A DNA stretch of 64,000 nt from Curtobacterium sp. VKM Ac-1376 (GCF_015351025.1 NZ_JADKRV010000003.1:310001-374000); one strand, 5' to 3'; shown: positions 48,565 through 59,236, numbered from the stretch's first letter. Program-made: numbers and translations. The notes: a model not told the origin generated them from the sequence alone.

Positions 48565-49716
48565 TCAGTTCGTCGTGCCGGCCGGCTGCGGCTCGGCCTG
48601 CTCGGTCGACTCGGTCGTGATGTCCTCGTGCGAGATCGGTCGGCGCTTGGCGAGGAAGTAGAAAGTGAGCCCGCCGGCCAGGGCGAGGACCGCCACGAGC
48701 ACCAGGCCGATCGCCGACGTCGACGCGAGCCAGGTCGCGAGCGCCCCGACCACCGCGGCGGCGGGCAGCGTGATCACCCACGCGACGACGATGCGTCCGA
48801 CGACCTTCCAGTGCACGTCGGCGAGCTTCTTGCCGAGGCCCGATCCGACGACGGCGCCGCTCGTCACGTGGGTCGTCGAGAGCGCGAAGCCCAGGTGCGA
48901 GGAGATGAGGATCGTCGCCGCGGAGCTCGTCTCGGCGGCGAAGCCCTGCGGCGACTGCACGTCGGAGATCTTCTTGCCGACGGTCTGCATGATCCGCCAG
49001 CCGCCCATGTAGGTGCCGAGGCCGATCGCCAACCCGCAGGCCAGGATCACCCAGAGCTCGGGACCGGTGTCGGCCGCCTGGTAGTTCGCGGCGATGAGGG
49101 TCAGCGTGATGACACCCATGGTCTTCTGCGCGTCGTTCGTGCCGTGCGCGAGCGACACGAGCGACGCGGAGATCGTCTGCCCGTGCCGGAAGCCGGTCGC
49201 CGCACCGTGCGTCGTCGCGTTCTTCGTGAGCACGTACGCCAGGTACGTCGCCACGAGCGCGATCACCCCGGCGATGAGCGGGGAGAGGAGCGCCGGCAGC
49301 ACGACCTTCGACACCACCGTCGCCCAGCTGATCGAGTTCAGGCCGGCGCCGATGATCGAGGCACCGATGAGCCCGCCGAACAGCGCGTGCGTGGAGGACG
49401 ACGGCAGTCCGAGGTACCAGGTGGCGAGGTTCCAGAGCACCGCGCCGACCAGGCCCGCGAAGATCATGGTGGGGGAGATGTGGACGCCGTCCTGGCCCTC
49501 GCGGATGATGCCCTGCGAGACGGTCTTGGCGACCTCCGTGGACAGGAACGCGCCGACCACGTTGAGGACGGCGGAGATGAGCACGGCGGTCCGGGGCTTG
49601 AGCGCCCCGGTGGCGACCGACGTGGCCATGGCGTTCGCGGTGTCGTGGAACCCGTTCGTGAAGTCGAACACGAGGGCCACCACGATCACCAGCGCGACGA
49701 TGACGATGACGTCCAT
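48565..49716 (-). CDS. Inorganic phosphate transporter, PiT family
   Basis: 383 residues with ten or so membrane helices. The two family motifs are FDFTNGFHDTANAMATS near residue 17 and SLAHGTNDAQKTMG near 190. It imports phosphate with a cation symport. The start ATG is at 49716. The C-terminal tail is short and acidic. Together with PPK2 at 23.5 kb it indicates polyphosphate/phosphate handling, though the two are unlinked. Confidence 0.95.
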   Translation of the reverse strand: MDVIVIVALVIVVALVFDFTNGFHDTANAMATSVATGALKPRTAVLISAVLNVVGAFLSTEVAKTVSQGIIREGQDGVHISPTMIFAGLVGAVLWNLATWYLGLPSSSTHALFGGLIGASIIGAGLNSISWATVVSKVVLPALLSPLIAGVIALVATYLAYVLTKNATTHGAATGFRHGQTISASLVSLAHGTNDAQKTMGVITLTLIAANYQAADTGPELWVILACGLAIGLGTYMGGWRIMQTVGKKISDVQSPQGFAAETSSAATILISSHLGFALSTTHVTSGAVVGSGLGKKLADVHWKVVGRIVVAWVITLPAAAVVGALATWLASTSAIGLVLVAVLALAGGLTFYFLAKRRPISHEDITTESTEQAEPQPAGTTN

Positions 49717-49803
49717 GCGCAGGACGGTAGGCCCGCTCGGAACCGCCTGCGTGAACGCCGGATGAACAGGTCCGGGAAGATGCCCGTCTGCGAAGATTCG
49801 GGT

Positions 49804-50673
49804 GTGCCGACTTTTTCCGCCGCTCGAGGCGATGCCTCGTTCACCGACGCGCACGGCGTCGAGATCGTCTACTCGACCTGGCGAGCGGCACGGCCGAAGG
49901 GTGTCGTGCAGATCGCCCACGGCGTCGGCGAACACGGGCTGCGGTACGAGCCCCTGGCGCAGGACCTGGTGCGGGCCGGGTACACGGTGCACGCGAACGA
50001 CCACCGCGGCCACGGACGCACCGGCCTGGCGCAGTGGAACGGCGACCACGCCAAGCTCGGCCGGCTCGGCCCCGGCGGGCTGCGTGCGGCGATCGCGGCC
50101 GTGGAGCAGATGAGCGCCGTCGCCCGCGCCGACACCCCGGGCGTGCCGCTGGTCCTGCTCGGGCACTCGTGGGGGTCGCTCATGGCGCAGCGCATCGTGA
50201 ACACGTCGTCGGAGTCCTACGACGGGGTCGTCCTGTCCGCGAGCGCCTTCCGGCTGCCCGGCTGGATGAACAGCGGTGACCTCAACGCGCGGCACGCGGG
50301 CTCGGGGCCGACGAAGTACGAGTGGCTCACCCGCGACCGGAAGATCATCGACGCGATGGCCCTCGACCCCCTGGCTGTCGAGGCCGACGTCATCGGACTG
50401 TTCGGGCTCGCCGACACCCTCCGGCTGCTCGGGGTGCCGCGCCGGGGGATCCCGCACGACCTGCCGATGCTGCTGCAGGTCGGGTCCGACGACGCGCTCG
50501 GCGGGCCGCGCTCGATCGAGCGGCTGGCGCAGGCCTACCGGCGGCGGGGCCGGCTGTCCGACGTGACCGTGCAGGTCTACGAGGGCGCTCGGCACGAGAT
50601 CTACAACGAGACGAACCGCGACGAGGTCGTCGCCGACCTGGTCGCGTGGCTGGATCGGGTGACGGCGCGCTGA
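49804..50673 (+). CDS. Monoacylglycerol lipase-like alpha/beta hydrolase
   Basis: 289 residues. HGVGEHGLRYEPLAQDLV with the oxyanion region, the nucleophile VLLGHSWGSLMAQR near residue 118, catalytic Asp in LLQVGSDDALGG and His in EGARHEIYNE. This is the order of serine aminopeptidase S33/lysophospholipase enzymes. Start GTG 49804. It diverges from the PiT gene by 88 bases and is followed by a family A terminator. Confidence 0.9.
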   Translation: MPTFSAARGDASFTDAHGVEIVYSTWRAARPKGVVQIAHGVGEHGLRYEPLAQDLVRAGYTVHANDHRGHGRTGLAQWNGDHAKLGRLGPGGLRAAIAAVEQMSAVARADTPGVPLVLLGHSWGSLMAQRIVNTSSESYDGVVLSASAFRLPGWMNSGDLNARHAGSGPTKYEWLTRDRKIIDAMALDPLAVEADVIGLFGLADTLRLLGVPRRGIPHDLPMLLQVGSDDALGGPRSIERLAQAYRRRGRLSDVTVQVYEGARHEIYNETNRDEVVADLVAWLDRVTAR

Positions 50674-50707
50674 CGGCGCTCGCCGGGTCCTGGGACAGGA
50701 CCGGTGA

Positions 50708-50751
50708 CGGACGGGAGGCCCGTGGCGGCACCGCCACGGGCCTCCCGTCCG
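50708..50751. terminator. 44-bp palindrome terminator (family A)
   Basis: The 21-base arm at 50708 (CGGACGGGAGGCCCGTGGCG and one more) pairs perfectly with 50731-50751 over a CA loop. It ends the hydrolase transcript, ahead of the lipoate ligase gene on the same strand. Confidence 0.8.
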
Positions 50752-50782
50752 CCTCGTCGGTCGTCCGGAATAGGGTTGCGGC

Positions 50783-51832
50783 ATGCACGGTGAGTACAAG
50801 GTCCCCGGAGGCAAGTTGGTCGTCGTCGACCTCGAGGTCGTCGACGGCACGATCGAGCAGTTCCGCCTGGCGGGTGACTTCTTCCTGGAACCCGACGACG
50901 CGCTGCCGCTCATCGACGCGGCCGTGAACGGGCTCCCCGCGACCACCGACGCGGCGGGCATCGCCGCCGCAGTCCGGACGGCGCTGCCCGCGGACGCCGT
51001 GCTGCTCGGCTTCACGCCAGAGGCCGTCGGCGTCGCGGTGCGCCGCGCACTGTCACGGGCCTCGACCTGGCGCGACCACGACTGGCAGATCGTGCACGAG
51101 GGGCCGATCAGCCCGAACGAGCACCTCGCCCTCGACCAGGTGCTCACGGAAGAGGTCGGTGCCGGTCGCCGCGGCCCGACGCTGCGCATCTGGGAGTGGG
51201 ACCAGCCGGCCGTCGTGATCGGCTCGTTCCAGTCGCTGAAGAACGAGGTCGACCCCGCCGGCGCCGAGAAGTACGGCGTACAGGTGGTCCGGCGGATCTC
51301 CGGCGGCGGCGCGATGTTCATGGACGCGGGTGCGGTCATCTCGTACTCGCTGTACGTGCCGTCCGACCTGGTGCAGGGCATGACCTTCGCCGACTCGTAC
51401 GCGTTCCTGGACGAGTGGGTGATCGAGGCCCTCAAGTCGCTCGGCATCGAGGCGTACTACCAGCCGCTCAACGACATCACCTCGACGAAGGGCAAGATCG
51501 GCGGGGCCGCACAGAAGCGCCTCGGCACCGGGTCCCTGCTGCACCACGCCACCATGAGCTACGACATGGACGGCGAGAAGATGGTCCAGGTCCTGCGGAT
51601 CGGCCGCGAGAAGATGAGCGACAAGGGCACCACGAGCGCTGCGAAGCGCGTCGACCCGCTGCGTTCGCAGACGGGGCTGTCCCGCGCCGAGATCATCGAG
51701 CGCTTGATTTCCACGTTCACGAAGCTCTACGGGGCGACCGAGGGGCACGTGACCGAGGCTGAGCGCGAGCGGGCGCAGGAGCTGGTGCGGACGAAGTTCG
51801 CGACGAGGGAGTGGATCGAGCGGGTGCCGTGA
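50783..51832 (+). CDS. Lipoate-protein ligase A family
   Basis: 349 residues. The first 85 residues (MHGEYKVPGGKLVVVDLEVV) form the small LplA accessory domain, here at the N-terminus, whereas in E. coli LplA it is C-terminal. The biotin/lipoate transferase fold follows: VIGSFQSLKNEV, VVRRISGGGAMFMDAG near 170 and TSTKGKIGGAAQKR near 240 (the attachment lysine). It should attach lipoate to the E2 subunits or the glycine cleavage H-protein. No lipoyl pathway gene is adjacent. Complete. Confidence 0.9.
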   Translation: MHGEYKVPGGKLVVVDLEVVDGTIEQFRLAGDFFLEPDDALPLIDAAVNGLPATTDAAGIAAAVRTALPADAVLLGFTPEAVGVAVRRALSRASTWRDHDWQIVHEGPISPNEHLALDQVLTEEVGAGRRGPTLRIWEWDQPAVVIGSFQSLKNEVDPAGAEKYGVQVVRRISGGGAMFMDAGAVISYSLYVPSDLVQGMTFADSYAFLDEWVIEALKSLGIEAYYQPLNDITSTKGKIGGAAQKRLGTGSLLHHATMSYDMDGEKMVQVLRIGREKMSDKGTTSAAKRVDPLRSQTGLSRAEIIERLISTFTKLYGATEGHVTEAERERAQELVRTKFATREWIERVP

Positions 51833-51856
51833 GCGGCGCGCACGACGCTCGGTGGG

Positions 51857-51893
51857 CGGCGACCGGAGCAGAGGGGGGACGCTCCGGTCGCCG
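51857..51893. terminator. Terminator hairpin after the lipoate ligase
   Basis: CGGCGACCGGAGC pairs perfectly with GCTCCGGTCGCCG (13 bases) over an 11-base G-rich loop, 25 bases past the stop. Confidence 0.7.
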
Positions 51894-51997
51894 CGTGTCC
51901 GAGTCTGAGCCCCGACCTCATGAACCAGACGTGTGGATGATGAGAATCCCCCGCGCGGCTGATCCGCTCGTCGCGTCGTCCACGTAGCGTCGCTGCC

Positions 51998-52327
51998 GTG
52001 AACTGGTTGATCTTCCTGGGGGCGGTGGCCGCCGTGGCCGCTGTGGTGTGGATCGCCGATCGCTTGGGGTGGATCGACCTGTCGAACAAGTCCCAGCGGA
52101 GCGGCGGATCCGGAGGCATGGGCGGGATGCTGGACGAGGTGTTCGCGCCGACCCGGCACGAGACGCAGGCCGAGTACGAACGACAGTCGCGCCTCCCGAA
52201 ACAGGCCCCGTCACCGGCGGACGACGACCACGACCTGCTCAGCGGGAACGTGCTCATCAAGGTGCCGACGGTGCGGAGCGCCGGTCGGCACGAGGCGCGT
52301 GCCGGGACCCACGACCGCTCGTACTGA
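51998..52327 (+). CDS. Small membrane protein with disordered tail
   Basis: 109 residues. Membrane segment MNWLIFLGAVAAVAAVVWIA at the start, then a Gly/Ser stretch GGSGGMGGMLDEVFAPTRHE, then a charged tail with LLSGNVLIKVPTVRSAGRHE. The tail resembles DUF-type actinobacterial proteins that cap the membrane, but no family is certain. GTG start at 51998. It could be a small partner of an envelope process. Confidence 0.65.
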   Translation: MNWLIFLGAVAAVAAVVWIADRLGWIDLSNKSQRSGGSGGMGGMLDEVFAPTRHETQAEYERQSRLPKQAPSPADDDHDLLSGNVLIKVPTVRSAGRHEARAGTHDRSY

Positions 52328-52366
52328 GCAGCTGCTCGGTCGCCGCGCGTCAGCGCGAGGCTCGCG

Positions 52367-52654
52367 TCAGCGCGTCGTGAGCTCCTGGTAGTCCGGGTGC
52401 TGCTCGATCCATGCGCGCACGTAGCTGCACTGCGCGACCACACGCCGCGACGATCCGGAGCGGACGTCGTCGAGTGCGTGCTGCACGAGGATCGACGCAT
52501 GCCCGCCACCGCGGTGTGCCGGTTCGACCTCGGTGTGGACGAAGCGGATCTCGTCGCCGTCGATCTCGTACGCCGCGAAGCCGATGACCTCGCCGTCCTC
52601 GACCAGGGAGTACTGCTGCTTGTCGGTGTCGTTGCGGACCTCGGGTGCTGCCAT
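52367..52654 (-). CDS. YjdJ-type GNAT acetyltransferase
   Basis: 95 residues, the short N-acetyltransferase type: NDTDKQQYSLVEDGEVIGFA, VHTEVEPAHRGGGHASILVQ (acetyl-CoA loop), VVAQCSYVRAWIEQHPDY. Short length and the CSYVRAWIE end are typical. Substrate unknown. It diverges from the methyltransferase gene by 47 bases. Confidence 0.85.
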   Translation of the reverse strand: MAAPEVRNDTDKQQYSLVEDGEVIGFAAYEIDGDEIRFVHTEVEPAHRGGGHASILVQHALDDVRSGSSRRVVAQCSYVRAWIEQHPDYQELTTR

Positions 52655-52701
52655 GCGAACGACGGTACGCCGCGTCCTGGGTGTCCGCTCCGTGCGTCAC
52701 A

Positions 52702-53604
52702 ATGGACCCCGTGCGCAGGGGAGACGACCGAGGCCCGGACCGCGTCGTCCTCGGCGACGCCCTCGACGTGGTCCCCGCCTACCCGGACGGCTCGTTCACG
52801 CTGGTGTACCTCGACCCGCCGTTCAACACGGGCCGGTACCAGCGACGGCACGCGACCTCCGCCGTTCCCAAGGCCGACGGGCCCGTGATGGGGTTCCACG
52901 GCCGGACCTACGAGCGGGTCCGTGGCGACCTGATGCGCTTCGACGACCGGTTCGAGGACTACTGGTCGTTCCTCGAGCCCCGCCTCATCGAGGCCTGGCG
53001 CCTACTCGCCGCCGACGGCACGCTGTACCTGCACCTGGACTACCGCGAGTCGCACTACGCCAAGGTGCTGCTCGACGCGCTGTTCGGTCGCGAGTCGTTC
53101 CTGAACGAGATCGTCTGGGCCTACGACTTCGGCGCCAAGTCGAAGACGCGCTGGCCGACGAAGCACGACACGATCCTGGTCTACGTGAAGGACCCGTCGC
53201 GGTACTGGTTCGACTCCGGGGCCGTCGACCGCGAGCCGTACATGGCGCCCGGGCTCGTCACCCCCGAGAAGCGGGAGCGCGGCAAGCTGCCCACCGACGT
53301 CTGGTGGCACACGATCGTCTCGCCGACCGGCCGCGAGAAGACCGGCTACCCCACGCAGAAGCCCGAGGGGGTGCTGCGGCGGATCGTGCAGGCGTCCTCG
53401 CGCGAAGGGGATTGGGTGCTCGACTTCTTCGCCGGCAGCGGGACCACGGGGGCGGTCGCGCATGCGCTGGGGCGGCGGTACGTGCTGGTGGACGACAACC
53501 CGGCGGCGATCGACGTGATGCGGAAGCGGCTGCCGGGGGCGTCATTCGAGGTGGCGGAAGCCGGGGCGGGGTCGGCGGCGGGGGACGCGGCGCCGGCGGT
53601 CTGA
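52702..53604 (+). CDS. Site-specific DNA methyltransferase (N4/N6, beta class), orphan
   Basis: 300 residues. The catalytic motif YLDPPFNTGR near residue 30 comes before the AdoMet motif VLDFFAGSGTTGAVAHAL near 240, the order of the beta class. LHLDYRESHYAKVLLDALFG and GYPTQKPEGVLRRIV are also typical. It should methylate adenine N6 or cytosine N4 at a specific site. There is no restriction endonuclease gene next to it, so it looks like an orphan with a regulatory or protective role. The ATG at 52702 was chosen by homology; longer starts exist. Confidence 0.9.
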   Translation: MDPVRRGDDRGPDRVVLGDALDVVPAYPDGSFTLVYLDPPFNTGRYQRRHATSAVPKADGPVMGFHGRTYERVRGDLMRFDDRFEDYWSFLEPRLIEAWRLLAADGTLYLHLDYRESHYAKVLLDALFGRESFLNEIVWAYDFGAKSKTRWPTKHDTILVYVKDPSRYWFDSGAVDREPYMAPGLVTPEKRERGKLPTDVWWHTIVSPTGREKTGYPTQKPEGVLRRIVQASSREGDWVLDFFAGSGTTGAVAHALGRRYVLVDDNPAAIDVMRKRLPGASFEVAEAGAGSAAGDAAPAV

Positions 53605-53651
53605 GGCGAGCGGCCGCGGCGGCCGGGGCGGCCGGGGCGCGTGGTGCATAC

Positions 53652-53793
53652 GGGTGCATCGTGCGACGTTTCACGAGGTGATCGACGCGCGTTCTGTCGG
53701 AAGATACCCACGCACACGATGCGGGTGCATGCTTCGACGATCCACGAGTCGTTCGACGCGTGGATCGTCGGAAGATGCACACGCACCGACTGC
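53652..53793. repeat. Two tandem 71-bp hairpin units
   Basis: GGGTGCAT begins each unit, at 53652 and 53723, and TCGGAAGAT recurs in each. The two units are about 72% identical. Each can fold on itself; the second has a good stem, CGACGATCCACG with CGTGGATCGTCG. They lie between the methyltransferase and the convergent exporter. Confidence 0.65.
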
Positions 53794-53808
53794 CAGTGCC
53801 TGCGCCGA

Positions 53809-56262
53809 CTACTCGGCGGAGTGCCGCCCGTGTGCGTGCGCGTGCGCGTCGCCAGCGTCCGGCCGGGAGGCCCGGCTCGCCTCCGACGCGTCGGCTCCGG
53901 ACACCGGGGCGTCCGGGTCCACGACCGGGGCGGCGTGGGCAGCCCGGGTCCGGATGGCACCGGTCGTCGTCGGGGGCTCGTCCACCGGCGCAGCCGCCGA
54001 GTGCGCACCGTGCGTGGTGGCGTTCGGCAGCGGAGCGCGGGTGTCGTCTGCCCCGATCGGCAACACCGAGACCTCCGACGCTCCGGCGGTCCGGGCGGAC
54101 TGAGGCTGCGGCGACACGTCCGGCGAGGTCGGCACGCCCGGTGAGGCGGGCACGGTCGGCACCGGCCCGGCACCCGGCGCGGCGGCGCCAGCGGCTGCCG
54201 CGGCGCTCCCGTCGGACCCAGCGCCGGCCGCCGTGCGAGCGGCGTCGGCCTGCTCCTGCAGCGCCGAGGTCTTGCGCAGCGGCGGCACCCGGAAGAACCA
54301 CGTCAGCACGAACGCGAGCAGGATCACCGCGAGGCCGACCCAGTACACACGGACGGCTGAGTTGCTGAACCCGACCAGGAACGGGCGGCTGAGGCGGGGG
54401 TCTGCGCCGTTCAGGAACGAGGTGTCGCTCGTCGCCGAGTCGGTGGAGGAGTTCGCCTTCGAGTCCCCGCTCTTGAGCTGCTTGATCAACGTCGGCGCGA
54501 CCTGATCGACGACGTCCTCCCGCTGTGCCTTGTCCGAGTAGTCGATCTGCAGCTTCCCGTCGACGACCGAGGCGTTCGCCTTCGTGGCCGCCGTCTCGAG
54601 TGCCTGCTGCTCTGCTGCGGGTTCCGCGTCGTCGACCTGCTGGGCGATGATCGTGTCGGCCGCTGCGGCCGGGACCGTGCCCGCGGCGACCTGCTGCTGC
54701 ACGGCGGCCGTCACCTGCTTGGTCACGGCAGTGTCGGCGGCCTCCTTCGCCTGCGCGGCGCCCTGGTCGAGGCCGTCCTGCACGTTGTCCTTGACCGGGT
54801 CGACGATCTTCGTCCAGATCTCGTCCATCACGCCCTTGTTCGACGGGTCCTTCGCGACCGACGGGGTGAGGGCGGCGTTCAGGGCGCTCTTCAGGTCGGA
54901 CTCGTTCTGCATCGCTGCGGTGATGTTCGTCGGCATCAGGGTGAACAGGACGGAGAGCAGGACTGCGGTGCCCATGGTGCCGCCGATCTGCCGGAAGAAC
55001 GTCGCGGCACTCGTGGCGACGCCGATGTCCCGCGGCGAGACCGAGTTCTGCGCGGCGAGGGTCAGCGTCTGCATGAGCTGTCCGAGCCCGAGACCGATCA
55101 GGAACATGCCGGTCATCAGGAACCAGAGCGGCCGGTCGGCGGTCAGGAACGTCAGGACGGTGAAGCCGATCGCCGTGAACGCGGTGCCGGTGACCGGGAA
55201 GACCTGGTAGTTGCCGGTCCGCGAGATGATCTGACCGGAGGCGATCGACGAGATCATCAGCCCGAGCACCATCGGGAGCATCGCGAACCCGGACTCCGTC
55301 GGGGTGACGCCCTTCACGATCTGCAGGTAGAGCGGGATCGTCAGCATCGCGCCGAACATGCCGAAGCCGACGAGCACGGACAGGATGGCGGACATCGAGA
55401 ACACCCGCGAGCCGAACAGCTTCATCGGCAGGATCGCGTCGTCGCCCATCGCCCGCTCGACGAGGATGAACGCGATGAACCCGGCGGCGCCGATGCCGTA
55501 GCAGGCGAAGGCGGCGGGGGAGTCCCAGCCCCACTCGCGGCCCTGCTCGGCGATGAGCAGCAGCGGCACGAGGGTGACGATGACCAGGGTCGCGCCCCAC
55601 CAGTCGATGCGGGGCTTGCCGCGGTCGCCGAACTTCGGCAGGTGCAGGAACGTCAGCACCATGAACAGCGCGATGACGCCGATCGGCACGTTGATCAGGA
55701 ACACCCAGCGCCAACCTGCGATGAACAGCAGCTGGTCCGCTCCGGCGAAGACGCCGCCGACGAGCGGCCCGATGACGGACGAGATGCCGAAGACCGCCAG
55801 GAAGTAGCCCTGGTACTTCGCCCGCTCGCGCGGGGCGAGCATGTCGCCCATGATCGCCAGCGGCAGGGACATCAGGCCACCGGCGCCCAGGCCCTGCAGC
55901 GCGCGGAACCCGGCGAGCATGAGCATCGAGTCCGAGAACGAGGCCGCGAACGACCCGGCGATGAAGATGCCGATCGCGGTGATGAAGAGCGGGCGCCGCC
56001 CGAAGATGTCGGAGAGCTTGCCGTAGATCGGGGTCGTCACCGTCGAGGCGATGAGGTACCCGGTCGTGACCCACGCCTGCTGGTCGAGGCCGTGCAGGTC
56101 GTCGCCGATGGTCCGGATCGCGGTGCCGACGATGGTCTGGTCGAGGGCGCCGAGGAACATGCCGGCCATCAGGCCGTAGATGACCAACAGGATCTGTCGG
56201 TGCGTCATCACGACGTTGGACGCCGTGGTGGGGGCCGCGGGTGCGGTCGCCGTCTGGGTCAT
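53809..56262 (-). CDS. MFS DHA2 drug exporter with large extracellular insertion
   Basis: 817 residues. It starts MTQTATAPAAPTTASNVVMT. Fourteen-helix DHA2 fold: motif A GKLSDIFGRRPLFITAIGI near 80, and motif C GPLVGGVF near 160. Unusually, about 175 residues (about 445-620; NESDLKSALNAALTPSVAKD and long Ala/Gln/Asp helices) lie between the last two helices, and a C-terminal tail of about 160 residues is disordered and His-rich. The normal family has about 500 residues. The promoter region carries the dyad TTTGC-N7-GCAAA. No TetR gene is adjacent, so its regulator is elsewhere. Probably drug/proton antiport; substrate unknown. Confidence 0.9.
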   Translation of the reverse strand: MTQTATAPAAPTTASNVVMTHRQILLVIYGLMAGMFLGALDQTIVGTAIRTIGDDLHGLDQQAWVTTGYLIASTVTTPIYGKLSDIFGRRPLFITAIGIFIAGSFAASFSDSMLMLAGFRALQGLGAGGLMSLPLAIMGDMLAPRERAKYQGYFLAVFGISSVIGPLVGGVFAGADQLLFIAGWRWVFLINVPIGVIALFMVLTFLHLPKFGDRGKPRIDWWGATLVIVTLVPLLLIAEQGREWGWDSPAAFACYGIGAAGFIAFILVERAMGDDAILPMKLFGSRVFSMSAILSVLVGFGMFGAMLTIPLYLQIVKGVTPTESGFAMLPMVLGLMISSIASGQIISRTGNYQVFPVTGTAFTAIGFTVLTFLTADRPLWFLMTGMFLIGLGLGQLMQTLTLAAQNSVSPRDIGVATSAATFFRQIGGTMGTAVLLSVLFTLMPTNITAAMQNESDLKSALNAALTPSVAKDPSNKGVMDEIWTKIVDPVKDNVQDGLDQGAAQAKEAADTAVTKQVTAAVQQQVAAGTVPAAAADTIIAQQVDDAEPAAEQQALETAATKANASVVDGKLQIDYSDKAQREDVVDQVAPTLIKQLKSGDSKANSSTDSATSDTSFLNGADPRLSRPFLVGFSNSAVRVYWVGLAVILLAFVLTWFFRVPPLRKTSALQEQADAARTAAGAGSDGSAAAAAGAAAPGAGPVPTVPASPGVPTSPDVSPQPQSARTAGASEVSVLPIGADDTRAPLPNATTHGAHSAAAPVDEPPTTTGAIRTRAAHAAPVVDPDAPVSGADASEASRASRPDAGDAHAHAHGRHSAE

Positions 56263-56306
56263 GAGCAGGGTCTCCCGGGTACCGATGCGCTGGCAGAACG
56301 AAGAAA

Positions 56307-56323
56307 TTTGCGCTGCCTGCAAA
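56307..56323. promoter_or_regulatory. Operator dyad TTTGC-GCTGCCT-GCAAA
   Basis: Perfect TTTGC/GCAAA arms in the 151-base divergent gap between the DHA2 exporter and the esterase gene, 45 bases before the exporter start. The AT-rich patch suggests a TetR- or MarR-type site. Confidence 0.55.
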
Positions 56324-56413
56324 GTTATATCTGCCGCGTGGTGCTCGTCCGCACCCGACGGGCTTCCTGTGCGGATCGGCAGCGATCCGCTCCGGAACAG
56401 TAGGGTCGGCGCC

Positions 56414-57157
56414 ATGCGCACGCCCGACGGCATCACGGTACGCCCGAGCTCCCGCGGCGGTTCCCGTCCTGCGGTGATCGTCCTGCCCGGCGGAGGGTAC
56501 GAGGAGCACGGCCGTGCGAGCTCCGAGCCGATGGCCGAGTGGTTCGCCGCGGCCGGCCTGCACGCGTTCCTGTTCCGGTACCCGCTCCGAGCACCCGGAA
56601 CGGTCGGCCCGCTGCACCCGGCCCCGGTCGACGCCACCCGCCGGGTCTTCGCCTGGTTGCGCTCGGGCGAGGCAACGGAGGACACGGGGCTCGCGATCGA
56701 CGTCGACCGGGTCGGCGTCGCCGGGTCGAGCGCGGGAGGACACCTCGCGGCGTCGCTGGCGAACGGCATCGACGACCCCGCGCTCGACCGACCGGCGTTC
56801 TGCGTGCTCAGCTACCCCGTCGTCACGATGGAGCACCCCACCCGGGCGCGTCCGCTCGTCGGGCTGCTCGGCGACGCCCCGACCTGGCGGCAGCGCCGTG
56901 AGCTGTCGATGGAGACTCGGGTCGACGGCCGCACCCCGCCGACCTTCGTCTGGACGACGGCCGACGACCGGATCGTCCGCGCTTCGAACGCCCTGTCGTA
57001 CGCCGACGCCCTGGTCCGGAACGAGGTCGATGTCGAGGTCCACGTGTTCCCGCACGGTCGCCACGGGCTCGGCACCGCGGTGACCGAGCCGCACACGTCC
57101 CAGTGGACGCGGCTCTGCGAGAACTGGCTGCGGTACCAGCGCGTGCTCACCGACTGA
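56414..57157 (+). CDS. Alpha/beta hydrolase (esterase/xylan-esterase-like)
   Basis: 247 residues. VIVLPGGGYEEHGRASSEPM with the oxyanion GGG loop near residue 25, nucleophile VGVAGSSAGGHLAASLA near 100, catalytic Asp in TTADDRIV near 190 and His in FPHGRHGLG near 225. The order and the PGGGYE motif are those of the acetyl xylan esterase/BD-FAE group. No signal peptide. It probably hydrolyses esters inside the cell. It is divergent from the exporter. Confidence 0.88.
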   Translation: MRTPDGITVRPSSRGGSRPAVIVLPGGGYEEHGRASSEPMAEWFAAAGLHAFLFRYPLRAPGTVGPLHPAPVDATRRVFAWLRSGEATEDTGLAIDVDRVGVAGSSAGGHLAASLANGIDDPALDRPAFCVLSYPVVTMEHPTRARPLVGLLGDAPTWRQRRELSMETRVDGRTPPTFVWTTADDRIVRASNALSYADALVRNEVDVEVHVFPHGRHGLGTAVTEPHTSQWTRLCENWLRYQRVLTD

Positions 57158-57223
57158 GGCGAGCTGTGCCTCCCGTGCGGTTCTCGGTCCGGGACCAGGG
57201 TGACGGGCGTGCCGGAGGGATCG

Positions 57224-58843
<1,620 letters not shown>

Positions 58844-58990
58844 GCGTCCATCCTGGCATCGGCTGCCCTGGCGCGTTCGGGGAAACGACCCGTGGTCCCG
58901 GGGGAACGTGAGCGAGCGGCCGCCCGACCCGGGTTGCGGGGGGACCCCCGGGGTGGACGACCGCTCGCGGTCTGGTGGGAGGCAGGTGCC

Positions 58991-59236
58991 TCAGGCGGTG
59001 CGGAACGAACCCGTCGCCGTGCGGATCGAGCCGGTCACGGTGCGCGTCGAGGACGTCGCGCTGCCGGGGCGCCGGAACTGCGTGTCGACGAATCGACCGA
59101 GGACCCGGTCGGTCCCGGTGCCCGTGTAGGTGCCGATCGGACGCCAGGCGGCCTCGACCGCGTAGGCGCCGAGCTCGTCGCGTGCTTCGAGGCCGGTCAC
59201 GTAGGCGCCGCCCAGGGGGTTCTGACGGTTCTGCAT
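58991..59236 (-). CDS. Small unknown protein with Thr/Arg-rich C-terminus
   Basis: 81 residues, MQNRQNPLGGAYVTGLEARD then ELGAYAVEAAWRPIGTYTGT and a C-terminus of RT/GS repeats (RTVTGSIRTATGSFRTA). Not recognised. Support for a real gene: a well-spaced promoter (59314-59342), an operator-like dyad, and GAGGAG 7 bases before the ATG. The repetitive end suggests a protein that is not a typical enzyme. Confidence 0.65.
   Translation of the reverse strand: MQNRQNPLGGAYVTGLEARDELGAYAVEAAWRPIGTYTGTGTDRVLGRFVDTQFRRPGSATSSTRTVTGSIRTATGSFRTA

Noticed and set aside
52702-53793. Restriction-modification system
   Set aside because: Only the methyltransferase is present; the next genes are a GNAT protein and an exporter.
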